Assembly (NCBI GenBank): GCA_048267245.1
Contig: JBLWXV010000001.1
Coordinates: 248,001-312,000, forward strand
Direction of reading: 5' to 3'
Length of the DNA stretch: 64,000 nucleotides
Source: JBLWXV01 sp048267245
GTDB taxonomy: Bacteria; Bdellovibrionota; Bacteriovoracia; Bacteriovoracales; Bacteriovoracaceae
Shown here: positions 52,273 to 60,938 of the stretch, piece by piece
How the letters are laid out: every line of letters starts with the position of its first letter
How positions within the stretch are numbered: the stretch's first letter is position 1
Notes under the pieces: model-generated
Database searches by the model: none
Told to the model about the DNA's origin: nothing
The model's input: only the letters and a program-made list of their open reading frames with translations
Translations under genes and position numbers: made by a program

Positions 52273-53217
52273 ATGAAGAGAATCGTACTGGTCTCCGGCA
52301 CGTCCAATCCATCACTCAGCCGGGAAATATCTGACTTCCTAGATGTGGCCCTGGTTGATCCTCAAATTGTCCGTTTCGCCAACGGGGAAATTTACTGCGA
52401 AATCGAAAAAAATGTTCGAGGTGCGGATGTCTTCGTCCTGCAATCAACATGCACACCTGTAAACGACAACCTTATGGAGTTGCTGGTTTGTATCGACGCT
52501 CTTAAGCGCGCCTCCGCTTCTTCCATCACCGCGGTCATTCCTCACTTTGGATATGCAAGACAAGATAGAAAGGCTTCCCCGCGAACGCCAATCTCTGCCA
52601 AACTCGTCGCCGACCTTTTAACTGTTGCAGGCGCCACTCGCGTAATCACGATGGACTTGCACGCTGGACAGATTCAAGGTTTCTTCAATATTCCATTTGA
52701 TAATATCTACGCGAGCCCGGTTCTTCTCGACTACATAAGAAGAGAAATCTACGGCACAAAATCAATCTTTGTTTCGCCAGACGCTGGTGGGGTAGAGCGC
52801 GTACGCCACTATGCTAAGAAGCTTGAGGCCGATATCGCTATGATCGATAAGCGTCGCACTGGTCGCAACGTGGCTAAGGCGATGAATATTATTGGGGACG
52901 TTGAAGGTAAGGAATGTATTATCATCGACGACATGATCGACACTGCTGGAACGCTTATTGAAGCGTGTAAAGCTCTTAAAGATCACGGTGCCACAAAAGT
53001 ATTTGCGTGTGCCACACACCCTGTTTTCTCTGGCCCAGCTATCGAGCGCATTGCCAGCTCTGATGACCTTGACCAGGTGATCGTCACTAACACTATTCCT
53101 CTCTCTGGTGCAGCTAAGGAAGTTGGTAAAATTAAATGTCTCAGTGTCGCCGAGCTACTAGCTAAGGCAATTCACCGTACATTTAATAACGACTCTGTGA
53201 GCTCACTCTTTATTTAG
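52273..53217 (+). CDS. prs: Ribose-phosphate pyrophosphokinase (PRPP synthetase)
   Basis: Makes PRPP for nucleotide, His and Trp synthesis. Motifs: FANGEIYCEIEKNVRGADVF, DLHAGQIQGFF, and the PRPP-binding loop IIIDDMIDTAGT. About 314 residues from ATG 52273, with GGGAGTGAGG upstream; the TTG at 52261 would add four residues. It heads prs-pth-ychF. The ribosomal L25 gene often found between prs and pth is absent. Confidence 0.96.
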   Translation: MKRIVLVSGTSNPSLSREISDFLDVALVDPQIVRFANGEIYCEIEKNVRGADVFVLQSTCTPVNDNLMELLVCIDALKRASASSITAVIPHFGYARQDRKASPRTPISAKLVADLLTVAGATRVITMDLHAGQIQGFFNIPFDNIYASPVLLDYIRREIYGTKSIFVSPDAGGVERVRHYAKKLEADIAMIDKRRTGRNVAKAMNIIGDVEGKECIIIDDMIDTAGTLIEACKALKDHGATKVFACATHPVFSGPAIERIASSDDLDQVIVTNTIPLSGAAKEVGKIKCLSVAELLAKAIHRTFNNDSVSSLFI

Positions 53218-53225
53218 GCCTGGCC

Positions 53226-53795
53226 TTGGATTCGCTCGTCGTTGGACTCGGTAACCCCGGCCGTGAATACGAAACTACCAAGCACAATATTGGCTGGCTT
53301 GCCATTGATAAGCTCTCCTTTGCTCGCAATCTCGCATGGCGCGAGAAGTTCAAGGGAGTCTATGCTCAGCATTCGCTTGGTAGCGGTGATAAGGCAATCT
53401 TTTTAAAACCCCATACTTACATGAATTTAAGCGGTGAAAGCGCGCGACCATGTGCAGACTTTTTTAAGATTCCCGCCACTCAGCTCTTAGTTGTTCAGGA
53501 TGAATTAGATCTCCCCTTTGGCACACTGGCTTTTAAAAAGGGGGGTGGGCTCGCCGGTCACAACGGCCTAAAGTCGCTCGCCAAGCATTTTGGAACTCAA
53601 GATTTTGTGCGATTGCGTTTAGGCATTGGCAGGCCCACTCACGGTGATGTATCTAGTTGGGTCTTGTCTGGTTTTGGGGGAGACGACGGCGCTAGGCTCG
53701 ACGACTTTCTCACCCTGGCAGCACAAGCGATAGAACTCTATATAGATAAAGGTTTTGATGCGGCAGCAAGAAAGTATAGCCGCGCAAGTATTTAA
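53226..53795 (+). CDS. pth: Peptidyl-tRNA hydrolase
   Basis: Recycles tRNA from peptidyl-tRNA. N-terminal signature LVVGLGNPGREYETTKHNIGW with catalytic His20; KPHTYMNLSGESA, VQDELDLPFG and GGGLAGHNGLKS follow. Length 189. TTG start, 8 bases after the prs stop; no strong ribosome site, so coupling to prs is likely. Confidence 0.96.
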   Translation: MDSLVVGLGNPGREYETTKHNIGWLAIDKLSFARNLAWREKFKGVYAQHSLGSGDKAIFLKPHTYMNLSGESARPCADFFKIPATQLLVVQDELDLPFGTLAFKKGGGLAGHNGLKSLAKHFGTQDFVRLRLGIGRPTHGDVSSWVLSGFGGDDGARLDDFLTLAAQAIELYIDKGFDAAARKYSRASI

Positions 53796-53809
53796 TTCGA
53801 GGAATAATT

Positions 53810-54919
53810 ATGGCCCTTAATTGTGGTATCGTTGGCCTTCCCAACGTCGGTAAATCAACTCTCTTTCAAGCCATTACATCAGCCCCTGCTGAAGCGGCTA
53901 ATTACCCATTCTGTACTATTGAACCCAACGTGGGCATCGTGAACGTGGGTGATGATCGCCTAAGCAAGATTGCTAAGATTGTCGGTCCAGAGAAGGTGAT
54001 CCCAACGATCGTTGAGTTTGTTGATATCGCTGGTCTAGTGAAAGGCGCTTCAAAGGGTGAGGGTCTCGGTAATCAATTCCTTGGGCACATTCGTTCAGTA
54101 AACGCGATTATCCACGTGGTTCGCTGTTTTGATGATCCAAACGTTATTCACGTCCACGGCAAAGTTGATCCCGTAGATGATATTGAAACCATCAATATGG
54201 AGCTTGCACTTGCAGACTACGAGGTCGTTGAGAAGAAGCTTCAAGCTGCTCCTAAAGCAGCTAAGAGTCAGAATAAAGATGTCGCTGGCAAGGCCAAGGC
54301 TCAAATACCAGTGCTTGAAAAATTAAAAGGCGAACTAGAGCAGGGAATTCCGGCGCGCAATATTGCTCTTACTGCTGAAGAGCATGAAATTGTTCAAGAG
54401 CTCAACCTCATTACACTCAAAAAAATCCTCTACGTTTGTAACGTCGATGAAGAGGGAATTTCTGAAGACAATGAATATGTAAAAGCTGTTCAGGACTACG
54501 CCGCCAAAGAGGGCTCAGCCGCTCTTAAGATTTGTAGTAAGCTAGAGTCTGAAATCAGCTCGCTAGAAACTCAGGCCGAAAAAGACGACTTCCTAGAAGC
54601 CGCAGGTATTGAGGTTTCGGGCCTTCACCAACTCACAAAAATGGCCTACGACATGTTGGGTCTACGCACATACTTTACTGCTGGTGTTAAAGAAGTTCGC
54701 GCATGGACCTTCCACAGTGGTGATAAGGCCCCTCAAGCGGCAGGCGTGATTCACTCAGACTTTGAGCGCGGCTTTATTCGCGCTGAGGTTTATCACTGCG
54801 ATGACCTCTTTGATCTTGGAAGTGAATCCAAGGTCAAAGAAGCCGGCAAATTTAGAGTTGAAGGTAAGGAATATCTCGTTAAGGACGGAGATATTATGCA
54901 CTTTAGATTTAACGTTTAA
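53810..54919 (+). CDS. ychF: Ribosome-associated GTPase/ATPase YchF
   Basis: Obg-family protein that binds ATP more readily than GTP in known members. P-loop GLPNVGKST (8-16), FVDIAGLVKGASKGEGLGNQFL, and the C-terminal TGS-type domain (AWTFHSGDKAPQAAGVIHSDFERGFIRAEV). Length 369. pth-ychF order is common. The stop shares TTAA with the convergent lytic transglycosylase. Confidence 0.96.
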   Translation: MALNCGIVGLPNVGKSTLFQAITSAPAEAANYPFCTIEPNVGIVNVGDDRLSKIAKIVGPEKVIPTIVEFVDIAGLVKGASKGEGLGNQFLGHIRSVNAIIHVVRCFDDPNVIHVHGKVDPVDDIETINMELALADYEVVEKKLQAAPKAAKSQNKDVAGKAKAQIPVLEKLKGELEQGIPARNIALTAEEHEIVQELNLITLKKILYVCNVDEEGISEDNEYVKAVQDYAAKEGSAALKICSKLESEISSLETQAEKDDFLEAAGIEVSGLHQLTKMAYDMLGLRTYFTAGVKEVRAWTFHSGDKAPQAAGVIHSDFERGFIRAEVYHCDDLFDLGSESKVKEAGKFRVEGKEYLVKDGDIMHFRFNV

Positions 54920-56919
54920 ATCTGGTTAAAGCTCACTTTGAAACTGTCCTCAAGACTAAGCTTGGGGACTTCTTGCTCAAGCAAGTGCTGGTAGAAGTGA
55001 ATATTTCGGTAAATTAATTTCACGTAATTTCTAGTTTCTTTATATGGGATAAGTTCCACCTGAATAAGTGGGTTATCACTGATAAAGACATCTTTGCGCC
55101 ATCTCTTTACACGCGTCTCACCAGCGTTATAGGCAGCAAGCGTATAAACAAGATTGCCATCGTACATTTCTAAAAGCTTTCTTAAATACTTAGTCGCAAT
55201 CTTAATATTAGTCTGTGGATGAAGAAGAGCAGAAGTTCTCACTCGTCTCGAGAAACGTCTTGCTGTGGCCGGCATTAGTTGCATTAGGCCTCTCGCACCC
55301 ACTGGACTCATGGCCCTAGGATTAAATGCAGACTCTTGTCTTACAAGCGAGAGAATAACAAGAGGATCAATGCCAAGAGCATTTTCTTTTATGTCGCCAA
55401 AGAAAGGCGTTGGAAAGAGAAGCTCATACTCACTCTTTCTCGGCTCAATATCGCCACGATAGATGTGCGAGTGAAGAAGTTTAAATGTCTCTAAGTAATT
55501 GCCTTGAGTATTAAAAAGATCTCCAAGAGCAATGAGGAACTTACGGTTTTGATCGGGGGACTCTATCGTGTCGAGTGCCTCACCAATTTCAAGTGTGAGA
55601 AAGTCACTGGCACTTAGCTCTGACCAAATATTAATTCTTTTTGCGAGTCGCTTTAGATCTGAAGAGAGCGAGGTCACGTCTTTGCTACTAAGTAGTTCTT
55701 CATCTTTTTTAGCAGCAGCAATTTGCGTTGGAGAATTGATAAATTTTCGAGAGAGGATGCTGTAGTAACTTACGTCTCTGGTTTTGGCGATGGTATTAAA
55801 GAGATGATTGGCGAGTGTCTTCTCTCCGACTTGATCCAGAGAGTAGGCAAGCCAAAATCCAATTCGAGAGCCGTAGGTCGCCACGTTTTCAAGTAGATTG
55901 TATTTTTCAGAGAGCTTAAGAACATCTTTATATTTATTAGTGGCCACGCGAACAAGCATCATTTGAAAGATAGTCTCTTCCTTATTCTCATCTTCAGAAA
56001 CTTCAAGTGCCATTTCAAAAAGACTGTTGGCCGCATCTAGTTCACCTTTATAAAAGAAGTCTTTACCGCGAAGGATAGCTGACTTCCAGATATCCTCTTT
56101 TGAGAGATATTGTTGGTTCTGAACTTGAAAGTTAAAAGCCTGCTTATAGATACCGAGCGCCTTTTTATAATCTTCCGCTTCAAGTGCAGAGTCGCCCTCT
56201 CTAAGAAGTCTTTTGAGTTCATTCTTAAAGAGCGAGGCAGCCTTTAATAGATGACCTGATTTCTTTTGAAGCAGGACGCTAAGCTTTGGTGAGATATCAA
56301 TTAACTCAATGATATCTTTATTGGGGATAATCTCGCGCTTTGTGGCCACTTCGTTAATCATCTCTGATAGCAAAGAGTGATCACTTGGCTTTGTATAATT
56401 CTTAAGAAAGTCTTCTAGCATGTCAGAGTGCTCACCCATTAGGGCAAAGGGAATTGTCTCGACGAGATGGGCCTTAAGGGACTCGTTGTTAAGAACATTC
56501 TTTTCTTTACTAAGAACCTTCCAGAGAAAGCGTCGGCAATAGGATTCAACTCCCTCTTTGACACGGATGGCGTAGCTCTCAACAGAGTGGTGTGTTTTTA
56601 AATAGCTTCCACATGAGGACTCATAGTCGGCGATTGTGACTTTGGCCTTGGCTATCTTTTGAAGAGAAACAAATTGCTCGTGAACACTGCCGTAAAGTTC
56701 TGACTTGGGCCCTAGGGACAAAATCTTTTTAAGTGAATACCAATCGACAGCATTCTTTTGAAGACTGCGATGAATGGCATTCATGTACTTGCCATAGTTG
56801 AGTTCGTCTTTTGTATACTCGAGCTCTAGTACTGGCTTATCCTTGGCCAATGCCTGTGCACTAAAGCAGACAGCTAGAGTAATCGATAAAGAAAGTGTTT
56901 TTATTCCAGAGAAGTTCAA
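54916..56919 (-). CDS. Soluble lytic murein transglycosylase (Slt70-like)
   Basis: About 667 residues. Signal peptide NFSGIKTLSLSITLAVCFSAQA. A long superhelical region with TPR-like repeats (about 60-510) precedes the GH23 domain, where catalytic Glu near 530 lies in SLVRQESAFNPRAMSPVGARGLMQLMPATA and AAYNAGETRV follows. I favour TTG 56919, which has GGAGG six bases upstream; an ATG at 56937 is possible but lacks a ribosome site and would place GGAGG inside the gene. Confidence 0.92.
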   Translation of the reverse strand: MNFSGIKTLSLSITLAVCFSAQALAKDKPVLELEYTKDELNYGKYMNAIHRSLQKNAVDWYSLKKILSLGPKSELYGSVHEQFVSLQKIAKAKVTIADYESSCGSYLKTHHSVESYAIRVKEGVESYCRRFLWKVLSKEKNVLNNESLKAHLVETIPFALMGEHSDMLEDFLKNYTKPSDHSLLSEMINEVATKREIIPNKDIIELIDISPKLSVLLQKKSGHLLKAASLFKNELKRLLREGDSALEAEDYKKALGIYKQAFNFQVQNQQYLSKEDIWKSAILRGKDFFYKGELDAANSLFEMALEVSEDENKEETIFQMMLVRVATNKYKDVLKLSEKYNLLENVATYGSRIGFWLAYSLDQVGEKTLANHLFNTIAKTRDVSYYSILSRKFINSPTQIAAAKKDEELLSSKDVTSLSSDLKRLAKRINIWSELSASDFLTLEIGEALDTIESPDQNRKFLIALGDLFNTQGNYLETFKLLHSHIYRGDIEPRKSEYELLFPTPFFGDIKENALGIDPLVILSLVRQESAFNPRAMSPVGARGLMQLMPATARRFSRRVRTSALLHPQTNIKIATKYLRKLLEMYDGNLVYTLAAYNAGETRVKRWRKDVFISDNPLIQVELIPYKETRNYVKLIYRNIHFYQHLLEQEVPKLSLEDSFKVSFNQI

Positions 56920-56970
56920 AAATGACCTCCATATCATTTTCGCACTCAGTAAAGACAGAGGCGTGAGGCG

Positions 56971-57537
56971 CTATTCTTTTTCCTGGAACTTTGACTGAAT
57001 TTCGTCGAGTCTTCTGTTGATCTCGCTAAGGACTGCCTTCTTATCATCGGGCACAACCATGCTGAGGTTCTTAAGGTAGCCAGAAACTTCGCTCAAGTAG
57101 ACAAAGTCGTTCTTGTAATCTTCCTTAATCTTCTCAAATGCATCGTTATAATCCTCGGCCAACTCTTGAAAATAATCGCCGTTCCTAAAGAACAGTCTAC
57201 CATAATCATGGCCATCTCTCACACCGGTCAAAAACTTCTGAAGCTTATAGAGTGGTCCGGCGATTTTGTGACTAAAGAATATACAGACAATGAACGTCAC
57301 AACTGTGATTCCAAGTTGCCAAAGCCCTAGAACTACAATGAGCGATTCGCGCTTCTCAAGAAGTGTACTTGCTGAGCCTGGCGCGGCCTGTTCTGCGAAT
57401 GTAATAAATTTTGACATGAGGTCATAAATGGTCACTGGGTAGATGATGCTACAAATGAACATGAGTAAACAGACGTAAAAGCTGAACCTTAGCTGAAACT
57501 TAGGGTTGATAAGGTAAATTCGCCTCTTATAGGCCAC
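56971..57537 (-). CDS. Two-helix membrane protein with HAMP-like linker
   Basis: 188 residues. Two hydrophobic segments (about 17-35 and 68-90) flank a short periplasmic loop, and the second runs into SHKIAGPLYKLQKFLTGVRDG, a HAMP-type AS1 motif. The rest is a charged coiled coil. No kinase, cyclase or MCP signalling domain follows, so it is a truncated sensor or a stand-alone HAMP signal relay. GTG start with AGGACGAG upstream. Divergent from mrp. Function unknown. Confidence 0.78.
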   Translation of the reverse strand: MAYKRRIYLINPKFQLRFSFYVCLLMFICSIIYPVTIYDLMSKFITFAEQAAPGSASTLLEKRESLIVVLGLWQLGITVVTFIVCIFFSHKIAGPLYKLQKFLTGVRDGHDYGRLFFRNGDYFQELAEDYNDAFEKIKEDYKNDFVYLSEVSGYLKNLSMVVPDDKKAVLSEINRRLDEIQSKFQEKE

Positions 57538-57575
57538 TATGCTCGTCCTATTTTTAGGGATGTATCCATCACTTA

Positions 57576-57592
57576 ATTAATAACCTATTAAT
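57576..57592. promoter_or_regulatory. Inverted repeat in divergent promoter region
   Basis: ATTAATA-ACC-TATTAAT (7-bp arms, 3-base centre) lies between the HAMP-like gene and mrp in an AT-rich stretch. Candidate operator for either gene; no regulator assigned. Confidence 0.35.
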
Positions 57593-57706
57593 ATTTTATG
57601 CTGGTCTGTCCATCTTTCAAAGTGGTAATTCATGGCCACTGGCCGAGTGATCTAGTCAAATGCGTGAGAAGTTCATATGCTGACTAGGAAATTTGAAGGA
57701 GAGAAA

Positions 57707-58837
57707 ATGAACCTAAGTAAGATTGAAGCTATCGTCGGTGCTATTACTAATCCCATGTCAGGTGAGTCGCTAAAGACTGAAGGCAGACTGACACGCGTCG
57801 AGGAGAACGAGGGCAATCTTCATATTCACTATAGTCGCGACGGCATCACTGCCACTCAGAAGAAAGAATTAGAAGATAAAATTTATCAAGTACTCGAGAG
57901 TGAAATCGAGGAAGATAAAATCTTTTTGATGTCACATTCAGCGGAAAAATCTGCCGCCCAGGCCCCTCAAGAATCTAAGGCAACTCTACAAGCTGGTCAC
58001 GGACCAGCGATGGCGGGCAAAAAGAGAATTGAAGGCGTGAAGAAGCTTATCGCTGTCTCAAGTTGTAAGGGAGGGGTTGGCAAGTCTACCGTGGCCCTCA
58101 ACTTGGCAATGTCACTTAAGAAGATGGGCAAGAAGGTTGGACTCATTGACGCTGATATTTACGGCCCAAGTCTTCCAACGCTTCTAGGTGTTCATGGTGC
58201 CCAACCCAAGGCCTCCCAAACTCCTGGCAAGAAAATAGCTCCGGTAGAAGTGGACGGACTAAAGACCATCTCATTTGGCTACTTTATTGGTGAAAATGAT
58301 CCAGTGATTTGGCGCGGCCCGATGCTCGGTGGTGTTCTCAATCAATTTCTCTTTGATGTCGATTGGGGTGAGCTCGATTTTATGATCCTTGATCTGCCGC
58401 CGGGAACTGGCGACATGCAGCTCTCCATGGTTCAGTCGACTGAGGTCGATGGCGCCGTGATTGTCTCAACACCTCAGAAGATTGCTCTCATAGATACGAA
58501 AAAGGGCATCAAGATGTTTGATCAGGTGAAAGTCCCGGTCTTAGGGCTAGTTGAGAATATGAGCTATTTTGTGCCGCCAGAGTCTGATAAAAAATATTTT
58601 ATATTTGGAGAGGGCGGTGGCGCTCAAATGGCAAGTGAACTTGAAATCCCATTCCTGGGTCAGATCCCAATGGAAATTGCACTGCGTGAATCTTGTGACC
58701 ATGGCCATGCCTATATGAGTAACCCAGAGCACGAGGGCAGACCAGTTTGGAACTCTTATATGGAGATTACTGAAAAGCTTGCTAAACTAGATGGAGACAC
58801 TTCAAAGGGATTTTGGAGCAAACTTTTTAAAAAGTGA
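57707..58837 (+). CDS. mrp: Mrp/ApbC-family P-loop ATPase (iron-sulfur carrier family) lacking CxxC
   Basis: 376 residues from ATG 57707, with AAGGAGA six bases upstream (the frame is open to an ATG at 57677). An N-terminal MIP18/DUF59-like domain (about 1-75) is followed by the ATPase core with P-loop SSCKGGVGKST and GLIDADIYGPSLPTLLG, DLPPGTGDMQLSM. In the usual position of the Fe-S binding CxxC, the sequence is ENMSYFVPPESDKKYFIFG, with no Cys, as in some Bacteroidetes homologues. Its ability to carry a cluster is therefore doubtful. Confidence 0.9.
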   Translation: MNLSKIEAIVGAITNPMSGESLKTEGRLTRVEENEGNLHIHYSRDGITATQKKELEDKIYQVLESEIEEDKIFLMSHSAEKSAAQAPQESKATLQAGHGPAMAGKKRIEGVKKLIAVSSCKGGVGKSTVALNLAMSLKKMGKKVGLIDADIYGPSLPTLLGVHGAQPKASQTPGKKIAPVEVDGLKTISFGYFIGENDPVIWRGPMLGGVLNQFLFDVDWGELDFMILDLPPGTGDMQLSMVQSTEVDGAVIVSTPQKIALIDTKKGIKMFDQVKVPVLGLVENMSYFVPPESDKKYFIFGEGGGAQMASELEIPFLGQIPMEIALRESCDHGHAYMSNPEHEGRPVWNSYMEITEKLAKLDGDTSKGFWSKLFKK

Positions 58838-58846
58838 GATGAGTGA

Positions 58847-59380
58847 GTGAACTTGATCAGGACGATCGAAGAGCAAGCTGTCTTTGGGTTTACGGGAAGA
58901 ATCAATGTTCTTCTCGAAAGCGGCCAGCTAAAGGGAATCATCTATTTAAAAGATGGGACCGCCGTTCAGGCTAAATTTGAAGGGAGCTACGGAGAAGATT
59001 CTCTCCTAAAGCTCCTTGCGGCCACGCTGAGAACCCAGAACAATTTCCGCTATGTGGTTGAGCCAGAAATTGTCGAAGAGGACTTCTGCCAGTTTAGGCT
59101 CAGTGCTTCTGAGATGGCCGATAAATATCTACCTCTACTGACCAGGCGGGCCCAGGAGCTCAACCTGCGACCTCCCGATGACCTAAAACTCCTCATGAAG
59201 GGAGCTTATGTGAGTGAAGGTGAGCTTCCAACTTATGAAGAATTCAAAGTTTTAATCGCCCTGGCAGAGTTTAGCCGAGTGGAAGATATTTACCGTGAAG
59301 CCGGTCTGCCGGAGTATGTGGTGACTACGGCCCTTGTGGGGCTTCGCAAAAAAGGTGCATTAAAGGTTTTTAAAGCATAA
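58847..59380 (+). CDS. DUF4388-type protein
   Basis: 177 residues. The N-terminal segment FGFTGRINVLLESGQLKGIIYLKDGTAVQAKFEGSYGEDSLLKLL matches the pattern of DUF4388 (FxGxLxxxxLxxxLQLL...GxLxFxxGxIxxAxxxxxxG), found in gliding and two-component proteins of deltaproteobacteria. The C-terminal part is helical. GTG start, 9 bases after mrp. No enzymatic residues seen. Role unknown. Confidence 0.7.
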   Translation: MNLIRTIEEQAVFGFTGRINVLLESGQLKGIIYLKDGTAVQAKFEGSYGEDSLLKLLAATLRTQNNFRYVVEPEIVEEDFCQFRLSASEMADKYLPLLTRRAQELNLRPPDDLKLLMKGAYVSEGELPTYEEFKVLIALAEFSRVEDIYREAGLPEYVVTTALVGLRKKGALKVFKA

Positions 59381-59434
59381 GAGAAGAGTTAGAATGGGCC
59401 CAATGTCTAATGGTTCATATAAAGGGGAAGGACC

Positions 59435-59629
59435 TTGAAATCGCAACTTCATAACAAAGGTGATCTGGCTGAATTAACAGTAAAGATCGAAAAAGATGTC
59501 GTTGAATCTCTCGCGGAAATGTCTGGAAACTCTGGGCTTTCAATTGAAGAGATCGTAGTTATCGCTCTTAAGCGCTTCCGTGCTTCGCACACTGATTATC
59601 TCAACAAGACTATTTCTACAGACGGTTAA
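59435..59629 (+). CDS. Small ribbon-helix-helix protein
   Basis: 64 residues from a TTG with AGGGGAAGGA upstream. The pattern AELTVKIEKDVVESLAEMSGNSGLSIEEIVVIALKRF is a CopG/MetJ-type beta strand followed by two helices. Such proteins bind DNA as dimers, often as autoregulators or antitoxins, but no toxin gene adjoins it. Its last codons form one arm of the structured element at 59612-59675. Confidence 0.78.
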   Translation: MKSQLHNKGDLAELTVKIEKDVVESLAEMSGNSGLSIEEIVVIALKRFRASHTDYLNKTISTDG

Positions 59630-59675
59630 TCGTGTCTCGATGAGGTGTCATCTTTTTTGACACCTCTGTAGAAAT
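59612..59675 (+). ncRNA. Predicted structured RNA / nested inverted repeat (three-way junction)
   Basis: Outer arms ATTTCTACA (59612-59620) and TGTAGAAAT (59667-59675) pair perfectly; two further pairs are possible. Inside lie hairpin ATCG-TGTCT-CGAT (59629-59641) and 9-bp hairpin GAGGTGTCA (59642-59650) / TGACACCTC (59658-59666). No T-run follows, so a simple terminator is not a full explanation. The left arm overlaps the end of the RHH coding region. Confidence 0.5.
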
Positions 59676-59741
59676 AACCAAGAAGAAAATCCTCTATCCT
59701 CCTTCGTGAGAAAATGCACCCGAGAGTCCGGGGGTGTATTT

Positions 59742-60938
59742 TTGAGATTGATTTTAGTCATACTTACTATTTTTATTGTCACAGCATGTGGGAAAGCTAC
59801 CCAAACTGACCTTACGGCCAGTGAGCAAGACAATCAGCAAATCATTAACGCCTTAAATGTTGGTGATCACGAGCACGCTCTCAATGTGATCCAGGCCAGA
59901 CAAGCACTTGGAAATAGTGAGGTCGAACTTGAATATTGGAAGGCGCAGGCATATTCCCTTCGGGCCGGCGTTGATGTCTATTCACTTTTTCCACTAATGA
60001 AAATGAAACTCTTCGATGTGGCCATCAGTGACTGGGGAGAGGTGAGTGAGCAGGCAAAACGAGCTAATACTCAGCTAAACACCACTTTCTTTGGCGTTCA
60101 AAGTGAGGATAATAAGCAAAAATTAGAAGAGAAGATTGAGGAAATTAGCAAGCTTGAAGTCAGCGAAATAGAGTTTACCATCAGCTCAGTTGAGAACTTT
60201 GATTACCACTCAGATCAATATTCCTGGTGCAATCGCAATATGCATATCAAGTCTGAGCACTTTCCTGATAAGAAGAGAGATTCTACAACTCTGTATTGGA
60301 ATCATTACGGAAACAATCTAGATAAATTGGACTGTGATAAAGAATTCGAAAACCATCTTGAGAATTCTAAGTTAATGATTCAGTCGAATGTGAAAGCAAA
60401 AGCAATCTCGTTTTATGAAAAGAAAATTAAAAATATATCCTCCAGAGAAAATAATCAGCAGTACTTAAAGGCGGCCCTCTCTCTTTATGAATCTGTCCCG
60501 GTAATCAGAGAGATTCCAAATTTCGATGATCTAAGACTGGAAGATATCTACAACTCGCTCTCTGAACTTAAAAAAGTGAGAGCACGCACCGCGATCACAG
60601 AGCGATTAGGAAGAAATTCGCAGCAACAGATGGGTATGTTGGCCGCATTCTTGATCGCCGGGTCACTGAAAAAATCTATTAAGCTAGATGAGGTCGATGA
60701 GCCATTTGATATTGCCTGTAAGGCAAGGCCAGAAGTTTTAGTTGAGAATTATCCCCATTTTAAAAATGGCTTGGTATACTTACTGGAATCAATAAAAGGT
60801 ACTGCATTTGAGAAGAAGAATGCGAGCAACATTGAGAAGCTCAAATCGCAAATAGATCAGATTCCGGAAGAATTATCGAGTGACCAAAAAGAGAGTATTA
60901 TCGAATCCATTCACAGCTTTATTGCTGATAATTGTTAG
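59742..60938 (+). CDS. Helical lipoprotein, first gene of an envelope trio
   Basis: About 398 residues from TTG 59742, giving MRLILVILTIFIVTAC with lipobox VTAC; a GTG at 59706 would add 12 residues and is possible. The mature part is almost wholly helical and charged, with TPR-like A/Y/L periodicity (ALNVGDHEHALNVIQARQAL, LKAALSLYESVPVIREI), but no named domain is recognised. It overlaps the next gene by 59 bases, suggesting the trio is made together. Confidence 0.8.
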   Translation: MRLILVILTIFIVTACGKATQTDLTASEQDNQQIINALNVGDHEHALNVIQARQALGNSEVELEYWKAQAYSLRAGVDVYSLFPLMKMKLFDVAISDWGEVSEQAKRANTQLNTTFFGVQSEDNKQKLEEKIEEISKLEVSEIEFTISSVENFDYHSDQYSWCNRNMHIKSEHFPDKKRDSTTLYWNHYGNNLDKLDCDKEFENHLENSKLMIQSNVKAKAISFYEKKIKNISSRENNQQYLKAALSLYESVPVIREIPNFDDLRLEDIYNSLSELKKVRARTAITERLGRNSQQQMGMLAAFLIAGSLKKSIKLDEVDEPFDIACKARPEVLVENYPHFKNGLVYLLESIKGTAFEKKNASNIEKLKSQIDQIPEELSSDQKESIIESIHSFIADNC

